A DNA stretch of 64,000 nt from Aspidiotus rigidus (Eukaryota; Arthropoda; Insecta; Hemiptera; Diaspididae). Made by a program: the position numbers and the translations under genes. Where the stretch lies: NCBI GenBank assembly GCA_035079385.1, contig JAVHKY010000056.1:6579501-6643500 (forward strand), given 5' to 3'. The notes under the pieces were generated by a model. The model was not told the origin of the DNA. It saw only the letters and a list, made by a program, of their open reading frames with translations, and ran no database searches. Of this stretch, positions 57,001-64,000 are shown piece by piece; position 1 is the first letter of the stretch, and every line of letters starts with the position of its first letter.

Positions 57001-58531
57001 AGTGAGACTTGACAAGAGTTTGAGGATGTAAACATAAGTACGGCAATTGGAGAAATTTTAAAGACGATTCAAATCACAGTAGGTGCCATATGCATGTCAA
57101 TAAATGTTTTACAATTGCGTCTTCCTCCTCGTCGGTTAATACTTTCGGACGACCGATATTCTTAGTATGAAGTCCTTTAATCTGAAACAGGTACGTAATA
57201 CGTCCGTAATACCAATGCATTAATTCGCCATTGAAAAATAAAGAACACAATACTCTTCGAAGACGTAGGAACCAGTACGTTGATAGATACTCACTTTTCG
57301 CAGAATAGTACTGGAACTAATATTGAATTGTGAAGCTGCTTTTCGTAAACTTAATTTTCCAGTTTCAACAGATTTTATGGCCGCAATCAAAGTTTCCTCC
57401 GAATAATCTGAATATTTTCGACTGCCTTTCTCACGTGTGTATTTGCGAGGCATTTTGAAGCCATGAAAGAACGCAAAATCCTACAATGAAAGAGTAAAAT
57501 TTGAGTTAATGTACGTACTGAATGTGATAGCAGTCACACTAGTTCCAAGATTGGTTTCCTCCTCAGCGAATGATAAAAATTACGTACCCGTTTCCTCGGT
57601 TTCTTCAGCTCGAAACTTCGTCAATTTTCAGCGAATTCATTCAGGTCAAAAACTGATTCAACAGTAAATTGAATAAACTTTCTTACTATGTATCTGGATA
57701 TTGTATTTTGAATCTCATTCGACCGGAAAATTTAAAATTTGCAGCGTATTACAGATCGAACAATACTTTCATCGTACCGCTGATGATTTTTTTACATTGT
57801 ACCGGTATGAGATAATGGTACGAACGCTACATCATGTGATAGAGAATTCAATTCTACTATCGATAAAAAAAAAGATCGATTTTTTAAGTCTACTAGGACG
57901 CCCTCTACATCAACATATTTGATAAAAAACAGCTGGTGTAGTCAAGTTACCCCGGCGTTTCAAGTAACCCCATTTGACGGTACATTTACATTCCTGATGA
58001 AGGCGTAATTGAATTATAGGTAGTTTACGAGAATAATTCACATTTTGATGACTAGCTAGTTCAGTCCTGATATCTCTGGGTGTTCTTGTTTTCAGTCGAA
58101 TTGTTGGATCAGTTGCTTTCCGCGGATGATATGGTTTCTTAACCCAAAAGCACTCGCAACTGTTTTATAATTTTCTGAGGTGTATGCAATTTAAAATTAC
58201 TCCTTGAAATACTGTCCTTCTTCCAACCGTTCCTCTCTTGGAACTTTTTATAACAATACGTCGTTTGGATGTATAGGAGAACTTTTCAAAATAATTCTAG
58301 GAAAAGGCAGTCGTCATCTTTCTTCTTAAAATGCCATATATATATGCTATTCGTAAAAACTGACTAAATTATGTTTCCATTTAGGGCTACTTCACATTAC
58401 TAGAATATCAGCGCTTAGAGAAGGGTGTCGACCCTGAATTTATGAGCGCGTTTGGTGGTGAAGATGCAGCACAATTTAGTGCGTATGCTGCCGAAGAGAA
58501 CGAGTATCAGGATCCATCCATACAAAAGTAA
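54074..58531 (+). CDS. Synaptogyrin-like four-TM vesicle protein
   Basis: Four exons, 54074-54178, 54657-54897, 56082-56227 and 58385-58531, joining in frame to 212 residues. The N-terminus MDSGPQAYGLGRSSGQVDF and the QFLKTTPVLVRLL segment match the family's NPxxF/TxLR start. Four membrane segments follow, with a cysteine-containing first luminal loop (CIFETENQSTCYVG, with an NQS sequon), a basic cytosolic loop (SVKHRRRIVRC) and TM3/TM4 (FCAIAFLYIFFTWIG, FAVLFIFLDIFAW). The tail after GYFTLLEYQRLEKGVD is acidic and Tyr-containing. Family members are about 210-240 residues and sit in synaptic and other vesicles. Exon borders have standard GT/AG, with GTTAGT in intron 1. The sequence is divergent from fly synaptogyrin, so a related MARVEL four-TM protein is the alternative. 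Confidence 0.8.
56644..57980 (-). mobile_element. pogo-like element in synaptogyrin intron 3
   Basis: The inverted ends CCGTCAAATGGGGTTACTTGA are flanked by TA on both sides. On the minus strand it encodes MPRKYTREKGSRKYSDYSEE and LSLRKAASQFNISSSTI (57453-57240), an HTH_psq DNA-binding domain. A second exon-like piece (about 57187-57065) then reads GRPKVLTDEEEDAIVKHLL, the start of a CENP-B-type second helix-turn-helix. No DDE catalytic domain is present in 1.3 kb, so the element is non-autonomous. Confidence 0.8.
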
Positions 58532-59468
58532 ATCATCGCAGCAAATCGTTTTCAATAGATATAAATCTAAATGAACTTTTTGAATAAGAATATAAATATT
58601 TCGTACGCCCATGCAAAATTATCCAGCAAAATTTTCACGAGCATCAGCACTTGACGCGCTCTACAATTTGTATAAATATTGTCGTATCGTATAGAGGTAT
58701 TGAAATAATGTTTCCTATAAGGAGAGCTTGTATTAAACATCGCTTCCGACGTAAAGGAACAAACTATGGTTCTTTGAAAATTTTCTTATAGCTTCGAAAG
58801 TTGAATGTAGATGGTTGTGAATATATAATATTACAAACTTGAATGCTATCTCATAGTGCACCTCTTACATTTGTATGAATCGTGTGATTTGCAAGATTTC
58901 ATCTGCTTACCTACTGTATATTATTTTAATTAATTTTGTTTTGTATACCTAATCTTTAATGTACTTAGTTGTATCAATATTTTTAAAACTTCCATTCATC
59001 CATTCTAAGAAAGGAATTGATCTTTTCTGTGCTCTTAGTTTTGTGATACCGTACCGATAATTGAATGAAATCCTTTTCCCATAAACATTCAGCGGTGTAC
59101 GTAGATACTACCTACCGACGTCAGAAATACGCTAGCCTATATAGTACGCGTACTTCAAGTTTAAATACAATATTATAATTTAACAAAACTTTTTCTTTTT
59201 TAAAATAATACCTATATATCATATTAGGTTTATTAATGGATTTATTTTTCATGTTTCCCAAAAATTTATAGACTAAAAGAACCTGTTAGTTTTTATACCT
59301 ACATGTAAAACAAAATTCTCTAAAATGGAAAACTTGTCTGATTCAAAACAGAATATATGTACCTAACATTTTATCTTTGATACCGGTACATAAAAACCTG
59401 ACACATCCAAAAATATTATCGCTCATTATGAGTCGCTGTTCTGCTTTCATAAAATATTTTGTAAGATA

Positions 59469-59509
<41 letters not shown>

Positions 59510-60149
59510 AATGTTGAATGTGCAATCTGCCTTTTCCGCAGATTCAAACCTTAAAAACACTATATAGGTACTTGATGTGGTGTTTAGAACATAAGTTTTC
59601 AACCATTATCATTATAATAACTGAAATCATTATTAATATTACCTATTATTATCTATCATTAATAATACATATATCAGAGACAAATTTGACATAAGTTAGC
59701 GCTTAGACTTTCGTGTAACTTTTACCATTCCCAATTTTTTCCATGGCCAGTGTATCTACATACCTACTTTATTTCAATGATATGCGACGAGATTGTTTCT
59801 TTTTTCCTTGTTGTTTTCTTTTTTTTTCTGTTCGTTCTACATGACAACGATTCCGATGAATTATTCGTTTATGTCATGTGTCAAATCGTAAACCTGATTA
59901 AAAACCAAGTATATGAAATTTTTGAATAAAAACTTCTCTTTCACCAAGCAGACTAGCCAGGTATGTTTGCAAAATGATTTAAAACACAACAAAAACAGCT
60001 TGAAGATTCAATTTGGAAAGTATACGACAGTTTTGATTTCTACGCCTTTCTGACTGACCTTCATGACCTCATCTAAAGTCCGTCCAAAATAAAAGTGCCA
60101 TAGTTTTCATACGGCGGGCCAAGAAGATTTTTAGACTGTGCAATATTGA
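58532..60149. other. Intergenic, no gene seen
   Basis: Contains the synaptogyrin 3' UTR region, an ATT microsatellite (about 59470-59508), and AT-rich sequence. A degenerate copy of the recurring motif (inverted CAAGCTCTCCTTATAGG) occurs at about 58708-58730. Confidence 0.5.
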
Positions 60150-60580
60150 GCGTGTCTTACGGCGGATCGGATCGCGGATCAATCATCGTCCATTGGAAAC
60201 GATCCGGATCACGGATCAGTAACATCTAACATTTCTTAATCCGACGGATCGATGAACTGTGGATCAGAACATTTGATCCGTGATCCACGGATCATAAAGC
60301 GCGGGAAAACAATGATCCAAATACGGTTCACGGATCGCCAATTTTTGGTCCGCGAACTGATCCGTGCCCAGCCCCGCTTTTGAGCTTTTCACTTCAATCT
60401 GGAGCGAGAAAGAAAACCGCGATCAGCGCGGATCAATGCAAATGATTTGGATCAAATCAACTATAAACGAAGAAATGATCCGGATCAATCGTGGATCATA
60501 AAGCGCGGGAAAAAAATGATACGAATACGGATCACAGATCGCCGATTTTTATTCCGCGATTTGATCCGTGCCCAGCCCTG
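60150..60580. mobile_element. hAT-like GATCCG-rich element, second copy
   Basis: It ends at GATCCGTGCCCAGCCCTG. The right 180 bases match 22134-22300. A second internal end-like word, GATCCGTGCCCAGCCCC, lies at 60360-60376, so two fragments may be joined. The left end is unclear. Confidence 0.6.
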
Positions 60581-61012
60581 TATTACCCCGCCTAACCTCA
60601 CGACCTCTGCGCTGTCCATATGTTAGCGTGTGTTGCGGGTTGCGTTAGGCAATCTTATTTTTGGACAGACTTTATAAAGCTTGGAAATTATAGTATTTTC
60701 TCCGTATAGGTTGTACTCGATTCAACATAAGATGCGCCCGCGGTCCGATAGACGCTCGCTGCGTAAAGAGGAAAGAAGTGTGTCTTTTTATGCAGAGAAG
60801 AACGAACGTTCCCTTCTCCCTCTCATTTGTAGCGTCCAGGTTGCGGGCGTATCTTGCGTTGAATCGAGTATAGCCATGCGAAAATAAATTTCCGTTTCAT
60901 CACGTTTATTATGGTACGTAAGATACGTACGTGTAACTGAGAAGGTAGTGTTCGGGTTCGGGCCAGACAGCGCTAGCGTCGCGCTGCATTTTTACCGAGC
61001 GGGGAGGAATTG
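60581..61012. other. No gene seen
   Basis: GC-richer stretch with short open frames. Nothing recognisable. Confidence 0.4.
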
Positions 61013-61236
61013 AAAACTGGAGCTAAACTGCGGCGGTATATGGAGAAAAAAGGAAAAAATCAAAATAACACTTGAATGAAGCAGATTTGGCTTTCGGACA
61101 TTCCATAAAAGATTCTACAAATTAGATGAGATGACAGAACAGAATCTTCGATTCCGCTTCATTCAAGAGTTATTCCAAGGTTTTCATTTTTCTCTCATAT
61201 ACCGCCATAGTTTACCTCCCGTTTTCAATTTCGGCA
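61013..61236. repeat. Foldback repeat, about 90-base imperfect arms
   Basis: GAAAACTGGAGCTAAACTGC is mirrored by ATAGTTTACCTCCCGTTTTC. GCGGTATATGGAGAAAAA and AATGAAGC also pair with words near 61140-61210. Confidence 0.7.
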
Positions 61237-61246
61237 AAAATACCAT

Positions 61247-61394
61247 TTGTGACCTCCCAACAGAAAAAGGACCTGAGGATGAATAACAGATTAATAGCTC
61301 ATTCGATTCGTCGTTGAAAGCTCTTACAAACCACATTTTTTCGCATTTTTCATATTTTTCACCCTAAGGTCCCTAGTCAGTTGAGAGGTCACAT
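61247..61394. repeat. Inverted repeat with TTTGTGACCT ends
   Basis: TTGTGACCTCCCAACAG and CAGTTGAGAGGTCACA pair at the ends, and AAAGGACCT with AGGTCC inside. It shares its terminal word with the hairpin at 2852-2943. Confidence 0.65.
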
Positions 61395-62576
61395 TTTAGG
61401 TAAACAAACCACGCGCGTAATTAGCGATCCTAGCGGATGGCCGGTCCGAATTGTACATGTACTGTTGTACTCTAGGCTGAGCAATTAGAAGAAAGGGCGA
61501 CCGCTGAGCTGATTAGCCTGAGATATAGTATATTGGGCATAATGTTATTGCTATTTTTCACTAATATACTGCTGTGATTAGGTCGATTAGGGTCTTAGAG
61601 ATTGGATATGATTTGGAATCAGAAACCAGAACTGCAGAACCATTCAAAAAATCAAGAATTGTACCAGTACCACAAACTATAGGTGAAGATGAAATTGAAA
61701 TAATGACAAAAAAAAAGTTTCAGAAAACTGGAAAAGTGAAACCAATAAAAGCACTTTTTTTCTGTTCACCTCCGTTTCCTAACTGTAATCTCCTTAATAA
61801 TAACTACTCATTGCCACAATTTTTAAATTGTACTCATAATACTCTCTCAAATGTCAGTACCACAGCTTGATACAAGATTACAAGAAGCAGTGAAAGTTTG
61901 TAATTCTTGCTTTCAAAGTTTCAAAAGTCTCAATCAAAGTTGTAGGTACCTAACCTGTTTTTTATAAAGTATCTGCAAAATTTAATATTTCCTTTTTCAT
62001 GTGTTAGGCCTAGCTGTTAGGTACGCTTTCAGAATTAAAGTGAATTATTTAATGCATTTCCGCATTTTTCATCTTTGGAACCGAGTCCAGGTTAGCGCGC
62101 ACCACCTCTTTCTCTATTATTTTATTTTATTTATTTGAGCGTTCTCTTCTCTAGTTCCCTCCCGCTGAGTGACGCAAACACAAACCGTTCCGCACCTATA
62201 TGGACCAATAGCGCAAAATTTTTATTCATTTTTTTTTTTTTTTTTTTTTTAAATTTGATTTGGTTGTAACCATGACAGTTATAAAAGTATCAAATTAATC
62301 ATTTCCATGAAACGCTTATCGGTCAAACAGTTGAAATCCATATTTTGGATTTGGTCAGGGTTACGCATGGGTTATCCAACTCGCCAACCTTTATATTTAA
62401 CAGCTGTTATTCGGACCGGGCATATTGTAGATTCGCTAGCGTCGCCTGTGTAAAATATGTGGAAAGTACTGAAGACAAACAACTTTAGCTCTTTCAATTT
62501 TTTCATGAAAATGAATCATTTCTGAGATGAAGCAAAGATTTTGAACTTGGCCCTATGTTTCCTAATTTCCTATAGA
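61395..62576. other. No gene seen
   Basis: Includes a T-run (about 62228-62251). One open frame (61574-61870) has no recognisable domain. No repeat end is clear. Confidence 0.4.
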
Positions 62577-63318
62577 AATTGAATGGTGGGGTAGAAAAAG
62601 GGCCTTAGCTCGATTTAGGGCCCTTTTTCGATTATTAGTGATTCAAGTTCAGCACTCTCTCCTCTTCATCTGGTAAAAATTTTAATTCATTCTGATGACG
62701 ATAGAGTATGTAAAACTACGTTGAAGTGGAGCGTCTACTGTGCTTGAACTCTCAGTAGGTAGTTGTAAAATGACAGCAATCGAGGTTATCTCAAACTTTG
62801 CCTCTAGATTAGCTTAAAGAACACTGAAAATCGATACAGATGGCATCATGTATATCTAGAAAGCCTTCATTTCATTTCCCATGCCTAATTATAGCCATGA
62901 TGATGAACTTTGACCCCCTGAGAAACTTACTTTTTCGAGGATTTTATACTCAAAAATACTTATTATTACTGCAGCGCAATCCTTGCGAATATGAGTATTG
63001 GCTTGAAATACTCGTACATTCATTTATTATTATTACTCTTGACAAGATTCAAAAAGTTACTAGAACGCGTAAAAAGTCGATAATTGCAAAAAGGGCCTTA
63101 AATGCGCAGAATATAATGCGCTCTACAGGCAACTCAGAAACGTTCTAACGTTCTAATTTTCAGTCATTTTGTAGATCGGACATCCATCTACAATCCCACC
63201 AAGTTTCATGACGTTTGGTCTTTCCTTATGGCATTTCTATGAATCTGAACTTTCAAATGCGTTTTTCTCAAAAACTACTTTTTGTGTTAAGGCCCTTTTT
63301 CTACCCAACCATTCAATT
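62577..63318. mobile_element. Element with AATTGAATGGTGGGGTAG ends
   Basis: AATTGAATGGTGGGGTAGAA is mirrored by CTACCCAACCATTCAATT, and AAAAAGGGCCTTA by TAAGGCCCTTTTT. The 742-base element holds an open frame (62840-63148) without recognisable domains. Confidence 0.65.
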
Positions 63319-63541
63319 AGAAAAGTATGAAGAGGAATCCCCAAGCGCAATAATAATTATGGTCTGCGGCGTTACACATAACCTACTTGTTGAACAACTT
63401 CCTCTTTCCATATGACTCTAACCCTCTAAGGGCGGGTTTTTCAATTGTATGTTAACGGGATATAACTGATTATTATTAGCGCTATCGCTGGTAGTTGAAT
63501 TGTTTTTCAAGAGATAACATGTCTGAGATAGACAGATAGTA

Positions 63542-63872
63542 ATAGACCATTTTTGTGATGACGTATATATGGGAAATTTACATTTGCAAGCTGCTACTCT
63601 GCTGGCGCGCATAGTGCTCGTTTATACATGGGATTTTGCAGACTTTGATAAATATTAGAAGAACCCTTTGAATGTTAAGCTTTTGCGATATTTTTAACAA
63701 AAGTAGAACTAATGATGAACATTTTTTGTATGAAACATCTGGAGATTCAATGAACAGCAGGGCACGTATACTCAAATTCATTCGAATAGTATCTACAGTC
63801 ATATCATATCTAATGTAGATACCTTTTTCATAAACGAGATGAAAATTATGACGTCATACAAAAATGGTCTAT
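63542..63872. mobile_element. MITE with ATAGACCATTTTTGT ends, TA target
   Basis: ATAGACCATTTTTGT is mirrored by CAAAAATGGTCTAT, with TA at both flanks. The right end carries TGACGTCA (63849-63856). A mariner-type mobiliser is likely from the TA target. Confidence 0.75.
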
Positions 63873-64000
63873 TAACATGAGGTATGAAGCGCATGTTAGC
63901 ATTTTAACTGAGAGTTTAAATCAACCAATCAAATTCGTTGTAATTGGATTTAACATCTCTGTTACAAAACTCATAACAGGGAGTTAAGCTAACGGTCGAA

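Overview
This is a eukaryotic nuclear window, AT-rich, with spliced genes, short introns (about 75-85 bases in several genes) and dense transposon debris. The gene set (ALG11, ZNF598/Hel2, a synaptogyrin, a DLGAP/GKAP-domain protein, a class A GPCR, a TPR protein) is animal, and the protein style fits an insect. Frequent TACCTACCTAC-type words and the small introns made me think of a sternorrhynchan hemipteran such as a mealybug, but that is only an impression. I see no bacterial operons, no CRISPR, and no convincing tRNA or rRNA.

Layout. 1-4457: repeats, a near-perfect 43-base-arm hairpin, and weak coding-like fragments. 4458-5651: a three-exon GPCR (+). 5652-9790: no gene found, one foldback repeat. 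9791-10327: a small GKAP-domain protein (-). 10328-25169: a transposon island. Its core (18327-24879) is a nest of hAT-like, P-element-like and MITE insertions. 25170-26673: ALG11 (+), convergent with ZNF598 (-) at 27353-31361, which I could resolve into seven exons with matching phases. 31362-39270: a second repeat island, with a four-level nest at 34.3-35.3 kb, an array of TGACGTCA sites, and paired 287-base elements. 39271-52939: a TPR gene (+) built from five tandem two-exon modules, with LINE, MULE and hAT-like fragments in its introns. 54074-58531: synaptogyrin (+), four exons, with a pogo-like element in its last intron. 58532-64000: repeats only.

The genes do not form one pathway. ALG11 acts in N-glycan assembly at the ER, ZNF598 in ribosome-collision quality control, and synaptogyrin in vesicle membranes. 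The points that most merit a second look are: (1) the TPR gene, in which four of the five second exons are exactly 187 bases and all boundaries are phase-compatible; (2) a short motif, roughly TTTACATNGGCTCTTATGGG, recurring in otherwise different repeats; (3) hAT-like MITEs whose interiors are filled with copies of their own terminal word; (4) a strong excess of the CRE octamer TGACGTCA, nearly all in repeats; and (5) the nested P-like family with intact 8-base target duplications.

All exon calls, repeat ends and counts were made by eye.
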